NCBI GenBank assembly: GCA_024235095.1
Contig: JACKNC010000001.1
Location: 62,001 to 126,000 of the forward strand
DNA length: 64,000 nucleotides
Reading direction: 5' to 3'
Source: Gammaproteobacteria bacterium
GTDB lineage: Bacteria > Pseudomonadota > Gammaproteobacteria > Competibacterales > Competibacteraceae
How positions within the stretch are numbered: position 1 is the first letter of the stretch; each line of letters starts with the position of its first letter. Under the pieces are notes generated by a model, which was not told the origin of the DNA, did not search any database, and saw nothing but the letters and a program-made list of their open reading frames with translations. Of the stretch, positions 18,723 to 28,060 are shown piece by piece. The position numbers and the translations under genes are program-made.

Positions 18723-21700
18723 ATGAGAAAATTTCTGAATTTTTTCAAAAGCAAATGGTTCATCGGCATTACCGGCTTCCTGGCGATCGCCGCGTTGATC
18801 TGGTACATCGGGCCACTGATCGCCGTCGCCGGCCAGACTCCCCTATCGTCGGATCTGGGCCGGGTGTTCACCATCATGACCGTTGGCGGCGCCTACGGTC
18901 TGACGCAATTGATTTATTACATCAATACCCTGCGCACCAACCGCAATATGTTGGCCGATCTGGCTGGACAGGCGGGCGGGCAGGCCGGCGCTTTGGCCGG
19001 TGGGACCAGCGGCGGCGCGCAGGCGGCAGCGCGCGAGGAGCAAATCCGCGCACAGCAGCGCAAGAAAGAAGAAGACGCTGCCTCGGCGGAAGAAATTTCC
19101 ACCCTTAAAGAAGGGCTGGATGAGGCGTTGACCACCCTCAAGAAGGCTCGACTGAGCAACAAGAGTGGGCGCGGCCAGTATCTATACCAACTCCCCTGGT
19201 ACATTATCATTGGCCCGCCGGGTTCCGGTAAGACCACTGCGCTGATCAACTCTGGACTCCGTTTTCCGCTGGGGGCAGGCAAAGTGCGCGGCGTGGGCGG
19301 CACCCGCAACTGCGACTGGTGGTTCACCGACGAAGCGGTAATGCTAGATACCGCCGGACGCTACACCACCCAGGACAGTCATGAGGAAGTCGATCGCGCC
19401 GCCTGGCGCGGCTTTCTCGATCTGCTCAAGAAACACCGCCGTCGACGCCCTATTAATGGCGCGTTCATCGCCATCAGTCTGTCCGACCTCATTCAGCAAA
19501 GCGAGGAAGAGCGCGCGGCTCAGGCGCTGGCGATCAAGCAGCGTATCCAGGAATTGCACGAACATTTCGGCATCCGTTTCCCAATTTATGTGCTATTCAC
19601 CAAGACCGACTTGATCGCCGGCTTCATCGAGTTCTTCAACGATCTGGGCCAGGAAGAGCGCGCCCAGGTCTGGGGCATGACCCTGCCCATGGATGACCCG
19701 ACCGATCCGGAAGGCGTGGTTGAACATTTCAGCGCCGAATTCGAGTTGCTAGAAAAACGCCTGAACGAGCGGCTGGTTGAGCGCCTGCAGTACGAACGCG
19801 ACCCGCAACGCCGCGACCTGATTTACACCTTCCCGCAGCAGTTCGGCTCGTTGCGGCAGGTGGCTGACCGCTTCCTCAAGGAAGTGTTTCGCCCCAACCG
19901 TTATGAGGAACGGGTGCTGCTGCGCGGTGTGTATTTTACCAGCGGCACCCAGGAAGGGACGCCCATCGACCGCCTGATGAGTTCGCTGGCCAGCACTTTT
20001 GGATTGAACCGGCAAACGCTGAGCACCTTTTCCGGCAAGGGCCGCAGTTATTTCATCACCCGATTGCTGCGCGATGTGATCTTCCCGGAGGCGGAAATCG
20101 CTGGCGCCAATTTGAAAGTCGAGCGCTGGCGGGCGTGGATTCAACGCGGCGCGTATGCCGCCGCCCTGCTGATCACTGTAATTGCCGCCGCGCTCTGGCT
20201 GACCAGTTATGCCCGCAACGAGATGTATATTCAGGCGGTGGAAAAGCAGCGGCTGGTTGTGGAGAAGGAGATTGCGGCGCTGTCCCCGGATCAAAGCGAT
20301 CCCGCCGCCACCCTGCCCCTGCTCAATGCGGCGCGCGCCATTCCTGGGGGGTATGACGACCGCGACGCCGGCACGCCCTGGCTTATGGGCTTTGGCCTCT
20401 ACCAAGGCAACAAGCTGGGTGGCGAAGCGATCCTCATTTACGAGCGGTTATTGATCCGCGCCTTCCTACCGCGCATTGTGTTGCTCATGGAAAATCGCCT
20501 GCGTCAGAATACGAATAATCCAGGCTATCTTTACAATACGCTGGCCGTTTACCTGATGATGGACGATCCGGAGCGCTTCGATGCGAAAACGGTCAAGGAC
20601 TGGATGGAGCAGGATTGGCAAACGAACCTGCCGCGCAATTTTACCCGTGAACAACGCGAACAATTAACCGCGCATCTGGATGCTCTGTTGGCGCAGGCGC
20701 CGCTGGAATCGCCGATCGCCCTGGACAGCGTACTGATCCAGAACACCCGGAATCTGCTCAATCAGGTTCCCTTGTCGCAGCGCGTCTACCAGCGCCTGCA
20801 AAGTTATCGCGGACCGGAAGTTCCGCCGGAAGTCGGTCTGACCGTCGCCGCCGGCCCCGATGCGCCCCGGGTTTTCAACCGAAAAAGTGAAAAACCCATG
20901 AATAGCGGAGTGCCAGGTCTGTACACCTATCGGGGCTACTACGATTTTTTTCTCAAGGACAGTCCGAAGCTGGTCGGGCAACTGTCCGGAGAAAGCTGGA
21001 TTCTCGGTTCAGCATTGCAAATCTCGACCGATCCGGCTGACCAGCAACGCTTGGTGGACGAGATCTGCCGGCTTTATCTCGGCGATTTTTATCAACAGTG
21101 GCAAGGTTTGCTCGCGGATGTGCAAATCAAACCGTTCAACGACCTGAATACGGCGCTGGAGATCTTGCAGGTGTTATCTGCGCCAGCCTCGCCATTACGG
21201 ACCCTGATAGAAACCGTCGTTCGTGAAACCGCCCTGGCTCAGCCCCCGGCTGCCCCCGCTGACGCTGATCAATCCAAGGATACGTCGTTGACTCAGCGTA
21301 TCGCTGGCATCCTGGACGAGGGGACAAAAAACGCCGGGGCGGCGACCCTGCAACCCTGTGCGATCGATTCCCGCCTGATCGCCTTCAACACCCAGTACGC
21401 CAATGAAATCAAAGGCGCGGATGGCGCGATCCCTCCGCTGGACAAGACATTATCTGCGCTGGAGAACCTCTACAGCCAAATGAATGCGATCGCGCGCGCC
21501 CGGGAATCCAGTCCTGATGGCAACGTTCCGCAAAATCTCAAGGATCAGTTTTCAACAGTCGCCAACCAGGCGCAAGTGGACGCCGCTCGCAAGCCGCCGC
21601 CTTTCAATACGTTACTCAACCAGCTGGTGCAGGATAGCGCCGACGTGGTGCGCAGCGTGCGCGATCGCTTGAACGCGCAATGGCAGGTGGCCAAGGTTGC

Positions 21701-22469
21701 CGCCTTTTTTCAGGACAACCTGAAAGGCCGTTATCCATTAGCGCGCAGTTCCATTCAATGGAGCGGCGGCGCGCCTGGCGCGACCGGCGCGGTGCCGACC
21801 AACACGATTCAATGGGTCAACCCGGATGTCGGCGCAGCCCCGAGTCGGGTGATCCAGGGACCGCCTGATGCGGCAATGGCAGCGTTCAGTCGCTTTTTCG
21901 GCCCGAACGGTTTGATGGATACTTTCTTCCAGCGATCGCTCAAGCCTTATGTGGACACATCACAGGGGAATTGGACCTGGCGCGGCCCGACCGGGCCGGA
22001 GCAAAGCATTAGCCCGGAAGCGCTGCAAGCTTTCCAACGCGCCGCCGCCGTGCGCGCCACCCTGTTCTCTGGAAACAGTTCAACCCCTTCGGTGCGTTTT
22101 CAACTGATTCCTGTAGAGACCAGTCGCGATATCAGTCAGGTCGTCATTGGCCTGGAAGGACAAACGCTCACCTATCGCACCGGTCAGCCGGCGCAAGGGA
22201 CTGATTTGCGCTGGACCGGCATATCCAGTCAGGCTCAGATCGAATTTTTACCGGGGGGTGGTCCATCGAAATTGACGGAAACCGGTCCGTGGGGCTGGTT
22301 CAAGATCCTCGACCAGGCGCAGGTGCAGCCAACCGGAACCGGGCAGTTCCGAGTTGCCTTTCAGTTAGGCGGTCGGCAAGCGATTTACGAATTACGCATT
22401 CCCGGCGGCGACGCGAATCCCTTTCGCTTGCGGGAACTGGAGGGTTTTCGGTGTCCCGACCAGCTTTGA
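18723..22469 (+). CDS. tssM: T6SS membrane complex protein TssM (IcmF)
   Basis: 1248 residues, normal for TssM. Two N-terminal transmembrane helices (about 12-32 and 43-65) precede a cytoplasmic GTPase-like domain with Walker A GPPGSGKTT (about 160-170), DTAGRY and FTKTDL. A third transmembrane helix (about 478-500) is followed by a large periplasmic region ending in the conserved GPWGWFKILDQA and GFRCP. TssM spans the envelope with TssL and usually TssJ. Walker A is intact here, whereas some TssMs have lost it. AGGGGGAGG precedes the ATG. Confidence 0.97.
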   Translation: MRKFLNFFKSKWFIGITGFLAIAALIWYIGPLIAVAGQTPLSSDLGRVFTIMTVGGAYGLTQLIYYINTLRTNRNMLADLAGQAGGQAGALAGGTSGGAQAAAREEQIRAQQRKKEEDAASAEEISTLKEGLDEALTTLKKARLSNKSGRGQYLYQLPWYIIIGPPGSGKTTALINSGLRFPLGAGKVRGVGGTRNCDWWFTDEAVMLDTAGRYTTQDSHEEVDRAAWRGFLDLLKKHRRRRPINGAFIAISLSDLIQQSEEERAAQALAIKQRIQELHEHFGIRFPIYVLFTKTDLIAGFIEFFNDLGQEERAQVWGMTLPMDDPTDPEGVVEHFSAEFELLEKRLNERLVERLQYERDPQRRDLIYTFPQQFGSLRQVADRFLKEVFRPNRYEERVLLRGVYFTSGTQEGTPIDRLMSSLASTFGLNRQTLSTFSGKGRSYFITRLLRDVIFPEAEIAGANLKVERWRAWIQRGAYAAALLITVIAAALWLTSYARNEMYIQAVEKQRLVVEKEIAALSPDQSDPAATLPLLNAARAIPGGYDDRDAGTPWLMGFGLYQGNKLGGEAILIYERLLIRAFLPRIVLLMENRLRQNTNNPGYLYNTLAVYLMMDDPERFDAKTVKDWMEQDWQTNLPRNFTREQREQLTAHLDALLAQAPLESPIALDSVLIQNTRNLLNQVPLSQRVYQRLQSYRGPEVPPEVGLTVAAGPDAPRVFNRKSEKPMNSGVPGLYTYRGYYDFFLKDSPKLVGQLSGESWILGSALQISTDPADQQRLVDEICRLYLGDFYQQWQGLLADVQIKPFNDLNTALEILQVLSAPASPLRTLIETVVRETALAQPPAAPADADQSKDTSLTQRIAGILDEGTKNAGAATLQPCAIDSRLIAFNTQYANEIKGADGAIPPLDKTLSALENLYSQMNAIARARESSPDGNVPQNLKDQFSTVANQAQVDAARKPPPFNTLLNQLVQDSADVVRSVRDRLNAQWQVAKVAAFFQDNLKGRYPLARSSIQWSGGAPGATGAVPTNTIQWVNPDVGAAPSRVIQGPPDAAMAAFSRFFGPNGLMDTFFQRSLKPYVDTSQGNWTWRGPTGPEQSISPEALQAFQRAAAVRATLFSGNSSTPSVRFQLIPVETSRDISQVVIGLEGQTLTYRTGQPAQGTDLRWTGISSQAQIEFLPGGGPSKLTETGPWGWFKILDQAQVQPTGTGQFRVAFQLGGRQAIYELRIPGGDANPFRLRELEGFRCPDQL

Positions 22470-23236
22470 CGCCTGGAACCGGCTCATTATCAGCGGGCTT
22501 TTTCGGCAAGTTGCCTGGGCGGGGCGACTTCATCGGTCGCTATTTACCGCGAAACTTTCTTGAACCCTGGGATGGCTGGTTACAGGGTGCCATGGCCTAT
22601 AGCCGCAACCAGTTGGCCGAAACTTGGCTCGACTGCTATTGCACGAGTCCCATCTGGCGGTTCGCCTTGAGCGGCGGCGTGTGTGGGCCAGGGAGCTATG
22701 CTGGCGTGCTTATGCCGAGCGTAGATCGGGTGAATCGCCACTACCCGCTGACGATTGCAGCGCCGTTGACGCCGGACTGGCCATTATTGACTGTGCCGAG
22801 CGCCGGGACCGCCTGGTTCCAGGGAGCCGAACGGATTGCGTTGGATGGACTTGAACAGGATACGCTGGATTTGGAAGGATTCAGCCGGCGTGTAGCCGAG
22901 CTGGGCGCGCTGCCGGTCATTGCGCAGACCGGAGACGCTACGGTGACTGGCAAGGTTTGGCATTGTTCACTATCGGAATCACAGAACTGGCTGAATGCGA
23001 CGCCAGCGCTGGCCAGCCATCTGCTCCAGCGAGCGTTTGCCCGCCCCAGTTTGTGGTGGACCGAAGGTTCGGACCGCATCGCCCGCTGCCTGCTAATTTG
23101 TGAAGGATTACCGCCGATTGAAGGATTTGCCGCGTTGCTGGCCGGGGATTGGCGGCAACGGGGTTGGAATGAAAAACCGCTCGCCGACATCGCCGGTCTG
23201 GACGAGCCATCCGCCGCCGAGGAGGCGTCATCATGA
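22451..23236 (+). CDS. tagF: T6SS post-translational regulator TagF
   Basis: 261 residues from a GTG at 22451, which has GGAGGG about 6 bases upstream and lies within the last codons of tssM (19-base overlap). The N-terminus has the TagF pattern GFFGKLPGRGDFIGRYLP, then LEPWDGWLQ and GVLMPSVDRVNRHYPLT. TagF represses T6SS activity through the Fha protein independently of phosphorylation in relatives. It is followed immediately by pppA with an ATGA overlap; in some genomes the two are fused, which fits their shared regulatory role. Confidence 0.93.
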   Translation: MSRPALTPGTGSLSAGFFGKLPGRGDFIGRYLPRNFLEPWDGWLQGAMAYSRNQLAETWLDCYCTSPIWRFALSGGVCGPGSYAGVLMPSVDRVNRHYPLTIAAPLTPDWPLLTVPSAGTAWFQGAERIALDGLEQDTLDLEGFSRRVAELGALPVIAQTGDATVTGKVWHCSLSESQNWLNATPALASHLLQRAFARPSLWWTEGSDRIARCLLICEGLPPIEGFAALLAGDWRQRGWNEKPLADIAGLDEPSAAEEASS

Positions 23237-24048
23237 ACGAATCGCTTTTTCACTGGTCATCCGCGGGCCGCAGCCATGTGGGCATGGTGCGGGCGATCAA
23301 CGAAGATGCTTGCTTGGCTATGCCGGAACTGGGTCTGTGGGCGGTCGCCGATGGGATGGGAGGACATGAGGCGGGCGATATCGCCAGCCAGATGATTGTC
23401 GAAGCCTTGCAACAAACGCCGGCTCCACCGAGTTGGCCGGATTTTCTACATTCGGTGCGAGAGGCATTGTATGAAGTGAATCGGCGCTTGCGCGAGGAAT
23501 CGGCCCAGCGCTATCAGCACCGCACGATCGGCAGCACCGTTGTCGTGTTGCTGGCTCATGAGGATCAATGCGCCTGCCTGTGGGTGGGTGACAGCCGTAT
23601 TTACCGATTGCGCGACAGTCAGCTTGAGCAATTGACCCGTGACCATAGCCATGTACAGGAACTGGTTGATCAGGGCCTGCTGTCTCCCGAAGAGGCCCAC
23701 CGTCATCCCCTGGCCAATGTGATCACCCGCGCGGTCGGTTCATCCGATGATTTGCAGATCGATGAAGTAACCCATGAATTACAGGTCGGCGATATCTTCC
23801 TGTTGTGCAGCGATGGCTTGAACAAGACGGTCAACGACGAGGAAATCGCCCGTTTGCTGGTGCACAGTAACAATAATTGCCAGGAAGCGGTTAAGGCATT
23901 CATTCATCTGGCGTTAATGCGAGACGCCAGTGATAATGTAACAACGGTAGTCGTAAGTATTGGTGGTGATCCGACCCAATCGTCCGGCAATTCCCCGGAT
24001 TCGGAGATGCCGGAAGATCCGATTCCAGCGGATTGGTACTTACAGTAG
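23233..24048 (+). CDS. pppA: T6SS PP2C-type protein phosphatase PppA
   Basis: 271 residues. PP2C metal-binding motifs are in order: GMVRAINEDA (motif 1), VADGMGGHEAG (motif 2), LWVGDSRIYRL, TRAVG, LLCSDGLNKTV (motif 8) and DASDNVTTVVV (motif 11). In H1-type T6SS, PppA removes phosphate from the FHA protein to switch secretion off and recycle the apparatus. Starts with an ATGA overlap on tagF. It is the last gene of the rightward T6SS arm, and the convergent DUF934 gene follows after a repeat-containing gap. Confidence 0.93.
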   Translation: MNESLFHWSSAGRSHVGMVRAINEDACLAMPELGLWAVADGMGGHEAGDIASQMIVEALQQTPAPPSWPDFLHSVREALYEVNRRLREESAQRYQHRTIGSTVVVLLAHEDQCACLWVGDSRIYRLRDSQLEQLTRDHSHVQELVDQGLLSPEEAHRHPLANVITRAVGSSDDLQIDEVTHELQVGDIFLLCSDGLNKTVNDEEIARLLVHSNNNCQEAVKAFIHLALMRDASDNVTTVVVSIGGDPTQSSGNSPDSEMPEDPIPADWYLQ

Positions 24049-24065
24049 TCTAATAATGATGTCTT

Positions 24066-24096
24066 GTAGCCTGGATGAAACGCAGCGAAATCCAGG
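24066..24096. repeat. REP-like extragenic palindrome
   Basis: GTAGCCTGGATGAAACGCAG... with CCTGGAT (24070-24076) pairing with ATCCAGG (24090-24096). The unit resembles the widespread proteobacterial GTAGCCYGGATGAAGCGCAGC repeat family. It lies between two convergent genes (pppA and the DUF934 gene), a usual place for such repeats, where the hairpin can act as a two-way transcript end. Confidence 0.7.
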
Positions 24097-24115
24097 GCTT
24101 GCCTCTATCCAGGCT

Positions 24116-24601
24116 TTACCGTCCCCGCCGATACAGGGGCAACGACTCGTCAGCAGCCGGTTGGTAGCGCTCACTGAACTCCTGGAACGCTTCCAGCGCA
24201 TCTTCCAGGTTGCGGTCCGCCCGCAGCTCGAAGGCGTCAAACCCACTGCGGGCCATGAAAAATAACTGGTCGCGCAGCACATCGCCAGTCGCCCGGATTT
24301 CCCCCTGATAGCCATGCCGTTCCCGAAGTAATCGCGCTTGCGAATAGGCGCGGCCATCGGCGAATTTGGGAAATTCCAGTGCTACCAGCGCCAGATCCGG
24401 AAGATCGCTAGCCAGTTCGGCAACATCCATCGTATTTGGCAACCGCACGCCGACCGGTTCACCCCGTTCCCGCAGGATAGCCTGCTCGCGTTGCCAGCGG
24501 GCCAGAGAGACGATGACTGGACCGGCGGGTAATTCGGCATCGTCGGCGACATGCCGCCAGGTATCCTCAACGATGCGCTGCTGCTTAATAACCGACGGCA
24601 T
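24116..24601 (-). CDS. DUF934 protein, sulfite reductase partner
   Basis: 161 residues starting MPSVIKQQRIVEDTWRHV. A longer frame exists upstream but only as an antisense-like extension across the reductase gene. The sequence LPDLALVALEFPKFADGRAY and RERHGYQGEIRATGDVLRDQ match the DUF934 family, which is found almost always beside a CysI-type nitrite/sulfite reductase. Its exact biochemical role is unknown; electron delivery or assembly of the reductase has been proposed. The start overlaps the reductase gene by 17 bases, so the two are translationally coupled. Confidence 0.88.
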   Translation of the reverse strand: MPSVIKQQRIVEDTWRHVADDAELPAGPVIVSLARWQREQAILRERGEPVGVRLPNTMDVAELASDLPDLALVALEFPKFADGRAYSQARLLRERHGYQGEIRATGDVLRDQLFFMARSGFDAFELRADRNLEDALEAFQEFSERYQPAADESLPLYRRGR

Positions 24602-26285
24602 GACGCTGCTCCTCCTGTTTGGCTTCCTTGCTGCCCGGCGCATAGGCTCGCACCCGGAATGGCTCCAAGCCGATGCGCCGGAACGTATCGAGAAACCGCT
24701 CACCGTCTTCACGCCGCTCCACGTAAACCTGCAGAATGCGCTCCAGGGTGTTGGCAACTTCCGTTTTAGGCACCGAGGGACCGAGGATGTCGCCCAGCGA
24801 CACATCGTTTTCCGATGAACCGCCCAGCGAAATTTGGTACCACTCCTCGCCTTTCTTGTCGACGCCCAGAATGCCGATATGGCCGACATGGTGATGACCA
24901 CAGGCGTTCATGCAGCCCGACATATTCAGACGAAGATCGCCGAGGTCGTAAAGATAATCGAGTTGATCGAACTTTTCGTTGATCTGGCGCGCGATGGAAA
25001 TCGAACTAGCGTTGGCCAGGCTGCAAAAATCCAGGCCGGGGCAACATATCATGTCGGCGAGAGTGCCAATGACTGGGGATGCGAGCTTCCAACTCTTGAG
25101 CGCCTGCCACAGGGGGTAAAGGTCCGCTTGGCGCACGTCGGTCAGCAGCAGATTCTGGTGATGGGTGGAGCGAATCATGCCGAAACTGTAGCGGTCGGCG
25201 AGATCGGCCACCGCGTCCATTTGATCGGCGCTGATATCGCCCGGTGGCGCACCTGGTTCCTTCAGCGCCAGAAAGACATTGCGATAACCGGCGATCTTGT
25301 GGGGAGCGATATTGTGCTTGACCCAGGTAGAAAACGCTGAGTCAGCCTTGAGCCATTGATCGAAACTTGCGTCATCAGCGGCGGTAGTCTCATAGGCGGG
25401 CGAAGTGAAGTAGCGGCGCACCCGCTCCACTTCAGTTGGGTCCAACGCGAGTCCGGAGTTTCTGATATGTTCCCACTCGGCTTCGACCTGTTCGCGAAAC
25501 TTTTCTGCGCCCAGCGCCTTGACCAGGATTTTGATGCGCGCCTTGTAAATGTTGTCGCGGCGGCCATGCAGATTATAGACCCGCAGGATCGCTTCCAGGT
25601 AGGTCAGCAGGTCGCGTTGGGGCAGGAATTCACGGATGACCTGACCGATCAGCGGCGTCCGTCCCAGACCGCCCCCGACCAGTACCCGGAAGCCGATCTG
25701 TCCTTCTGTGTCGCGCGCCAGGTTCAGACCGATATCGTGAACCTGCGCGGCGGCGCGGTCACGGGCGGCCCCGGTTACAGCGATCTTGAACTTGCGCGGC
25801 AGGTAGGAGAATTCCGGGTGAAAGGTGGACCACTGGCGGATGATTTCGCAGTAAATACGTGGATCTTCGATTTCATCCGGCGCAACGCCGGCTAAGTGAT
25901 CGGCGGTGACATTGCGAATGCAGTTGCCGCTGGTCTGGATGGCGTGCATCTGCACTTGGGCCAGCTCGGCGAGAATGTCTGGAGTTTCCTCAAGCTTTGG
26001 CCAGTTATACTGGATATTCTGGCGCGTGGTGAAATGGCCGAAACCTTTATCGTAGCGGCGGGCGATGTAAGCGAGCGTCCGCATTTGCCGGGAAGACAGC
26101 AGGCCGTAGGGAATGGCGACTCGCAGCATCGGTGCATGGCGTTGCAGATAGAGGCCATTCATCAGGCGCAACGGGCGGAATTCATCGTCGCTCAATTCGC
26201 CAGCCAGGTAGCGCTGCACTTGGCCACGGTATTGGGCTACGCGCTCGTCAACCAGGATTTGATCATAATAATCATACTGATACAT
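24585..26285 (-). CDS. cysI: nitrite/sulfite reductase hemoprotein (CysI-like)
   Basis: 566 residues, size of ferredoxin-type sulfite/nitrite reductases. Two half-domain repeats are visible: TSGNCIRNVTADHLAGVAPDE in the N-terminal half, and the siroheme-[4Fe-4S] cysteines CCPGLDFC and SGCMNACGHHHVGHIG in the C-terminal half (about 418-470). It reduces sulfite to sulfide (assimilation) or nitrite to ammonia; with DUF934 alongside, sulfite reduction is more likely. The upstream 155 bases (26286-26440) are AT-rich and hold no gene on this strand but may hold its promoter. Confidence 0.92.
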   Translation of the reverse strand: MYQYDYYDQILVDERVAQYRGQVQRYLAGELSDDEFRPLRLMNGLYLQRHAPMLRVAIPYGLLSSRQMRTLAYIARRYDKGFGHFTTRQNIQYNWPKLEETPDILAELAQVQMHAIQTSGNCIRNVTADHLAGVAPDEIEDPRIYCEIIRQWSTFHPEFSYLPRKFKIAVTGAARDRAAAQVHDIGLNLARDTEGQIGFRVLVGGGLGRTPLIGQVIREFLPQRDLLTYLEAILRVYNLHGRRDNIYKARIKILVKALGAEKFREQVEAEWEHIRNSGLALDPTEVERVRRYFTSPAYETTAADDASFDQWLKADSAFSTWVKHNIAPHKIAGYRNVFLALKEPGAPPGDISADQMDAVADLADRYSFGMIRSTHHQNLLLTDVRQADLYPLWQALKSWKLASPVIGTLADMICCPGLDFCSLANASSISIARQINEKFDQLDYLYDLGDLRLNMSGCMNACGHHHVGHIGILGVDKKGEEWYQISLGGSSENDVSLGDILGPSVPKTEVANTLERILQVYVERREDGERFLDTFRRIGLEPFRVRAYAPGSKEAKQEEQRHAVGY

Positions 26286-26440
26286 TGTCTTTGGTCTCCG
26301 CCTGAAAATCCGCTAGCGCACTCTATATCTCTCCCCTCGAAATAGGGTGGAGAAAATCGGCAAACCGATTGAATACAACTTACATTGCCAAGATATGCAA
26401 ATAAAGTATTTTTTAACGATAAATTTATAACTTTATTTTA

Positions 26441-26911
26441 TTACGAACGATCGAAAGCCTCGCGAACCAATCGCTCCATCATTTCGCCCCAGTGTTGCCG
26501 GGGACGTTGTTGCCAAAAGCCGGCATCAGGTCGGCAATCGAATTTCTGCTTATAGATGGCCAGTGCTGCAACCAGCAACGCCAATACGAACGCCAGACCA
26601 GCGTTCTGGAAACCCGCAAAGGGCAATGCGACCCAAGTGAGAAATGTCAGTCCTGCAATCCAGCCCCAGGGAATGGACAGGTAGTAGTCAATTTCAAACT
26701 CAGAGCCATTACGGCGGATACTGACCTGTATCGGCCAGTCATCCTGCAACAGATACGCTCGCCGACGCAATTCAAGACGATTTTCATGTTCGGCGGCAAC
26801 CACAAAATTTTTCAATAGTAGAGCATTGCGCAATTTTTTGAATTGCGCATCGCCGCCGTGCGCGATAATTCGGGTCAATCGTCCCAGATGCTGAATCGTC
26901 AATTGGGCCAC
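26441..26911 (-). CDS. hypothetical protein with two membrane helices
   Basis: 156 residues, family not recognised. A soluble N-terminal half (about 1-75) rich in basic and hydrophobic residues is followed by two adjacent hydrophobic helices (GWIAGLTFLTWVALPF and AGLAFVLALLVAALAIY, about 83-118) and a short cytoplasmic-looking tail with tryptophans (W-Q-Q-R-P-R-Q-H-W). It ends with R-E-A-F-D-R-S. It lies 10 bases downstream of the quinone oxidoreductase gene and is probably co-transcribed with it. No function can be assigned. Confidence 0.7.
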   Translation of the reverse strand: MAQLTIQHLGRLTRIIAHGGDAQFKKLRNALLLKNFVVAAEHENRLELRRRAYLLQDDWPIQVSIRRNGSEFEIDYYLSIPWGWIAGLTFLTWVALPFAGFQNAGLAFVLALLVAALAIYKQKFDCRPDAGFWQQRPRQHWGEMMERLVREAFDRS

Positions 26912-26921
26912 TTGTCACTCA

Positions 26922-27908
26922 CTATTCGCCATTCCCCACTGTAATCACTACCTTCCCGGTTGACTTGCGGGTAATAACCTGATTCAGCGCCTCAACACCC
27001 TGTTCCAGGGGATAGGTCGCTGATATGTGCGGCTGAATAGCGCCGTCTACATACCATTGCAGCAACGTGCGGAAGCTCTCGGTCATAACCTGTGGATGCA
27101 GTTCCGCATAGGCCGGCCAATTGACGCCAATGACGTCCACGTTTTTGACCAGCAGGTGATTGGCGGGAATTTGCGGCACGGTTCCGCCGGCGAAACCAAT
27201 GACCAGAATACGCCCCTCGCAAGCGATACTGCGCAGGGATGCAGTGAACAGTTCACCGCCCACGGGATCATAGACCACGTCCGCACCGCGACTGTCTGTC
27301 AACTCCTTGATCCGCAAACGCACATCCTCGGTGGAGACATCGATCAGATGATCCGCGCCATGCTTTTGCGCGACTGCGAGTTTTTCCGGACTGCTGGCGG
27401 TTGCGATCACCGTTGCACCTAACTTCTTGCCAATAGCCACAGCAGTTAAACCCACGCCGCCGGACGCGCCATGCACGACCAGAATCTCGCCAGCCTGCAA
27501 CCGCGCGCGATGCCACAAGGCGACATGCGAAGTGCCAAACACGACGGGAAACGCCGCGCCATGTTCCCAGGACATCCTCTGTGGCATCGGCACACAGCGC
27601 TCAATATTGACCACGACTTGTTCAGCATAACCGCCATAGGGAGTAATCGCGATCATCCGGTCGCCAATTGCGATGCCTTCGACGCCGATACCGACTTCCA
27701 GCACTTCGCCGGATACTTCAAAACCGGGACTAAAAGGCGGCTGCGGCTGTTTCTGATACTGGCCCCGGGTAATCAGGCTATCAGCGAAATTGACGCCACA
27801 AGCCCGAACTTGTAAACGGACTTGGCCAGGACCCGGTTGCGGGACGGAGACTTCCTCGAAACGTAGCGCGGCAGCGCCAGTGAGTTCATGACAGACGATG
27901 GCCTTCAT
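26922..27908 (-). CDS. NADPH:quinone oxidoreductase, zinc-less MDR family
   Basis: 328 residues of the medium-chain dehydrogenase/reductase superfamily. N-terminal GroES-like part contains VRACGVNFADSLITRGQY, where the catalytic zinc cysteine of alcohol dehydrogenases is followed by N-F-A-D as in quinone oxidoreductases. The Rossmann motif is VHGASGGVGLTAVAIGKKLGA (read in parts), and the C-terminus has KSTGKVVI. Uses NADPH to reduce quinones or enone-type substrates; members near CoA pathways can act on enoyl groups. It lies downstream of the ethylmalonyl-CoA block on the same strand but is separated from ccr by 152 bases including a hairpin. Confidence 0.85.
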   Translation of the reverse strand: MKAIVCHELTGAAALRFEEVSVPQPGPGQVRLQVRACGVNFADSLITRGQYQKQPQPPFSPGFEVSGEVLEVGIGVEGIAIGDRMIAITPYGGYAEQVVVNIERCVPMPQRMSWEHGAAFPVVFGTSHVALWHRARLQAGEILVVHGASGGVGLTAVAIGKKLGATVIATASSPEKLAVAQKHGADHLIDVSTEDVRLRIKELTDSRGADVVYDPVGGELFTASLRSIACEGRILVIGFAGGTVPQIPANHLLVKNVDVIGVNWPAYAELHPQVMTESFRTLLQWYVDGAIQPHISATYPLEQGVEALNQVITRKSTGKVVITVGNGE

Positions 27909-27999
27909 GGTGAGACGTTCTCCATCGTTTCAGGGCTGATTAACCCTTGTGTATAGGCTCTTTTTTGCTATTCAAAGCAGAAAAGGCAGTCTTGAATAT

Positions 28000-28023
28000 C
28001 CCCCTCCTTGAGCAAGGAGGGGG
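28000..28023. repeat. 11-bp perfect hairpin between ccr and quinone oxidoreductase
   Basis: CCCCCTCCTTG-AG-CAAGGAGGGGG. The stem is perfect with a two-base centre. No U-run follows on the minus strand, so termination is not certain. A second hairpin of similar type (CCCTCCCT...AGGGAGGG) lies at 37586-37607, suggesting a small repeat family. Confidence 0.8.
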
Positions 28024-28060
28024 TGACGCAAAGCGCTAGGATGGTTTGATCGCGCGTGGA

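Noticed and set aside
24602..24901. N-terminal extension of the DUF934 gene
   Set aside because: The extension lies fully within cysI in another frame, and its translation is arginine/serine-rich shadow sequence.
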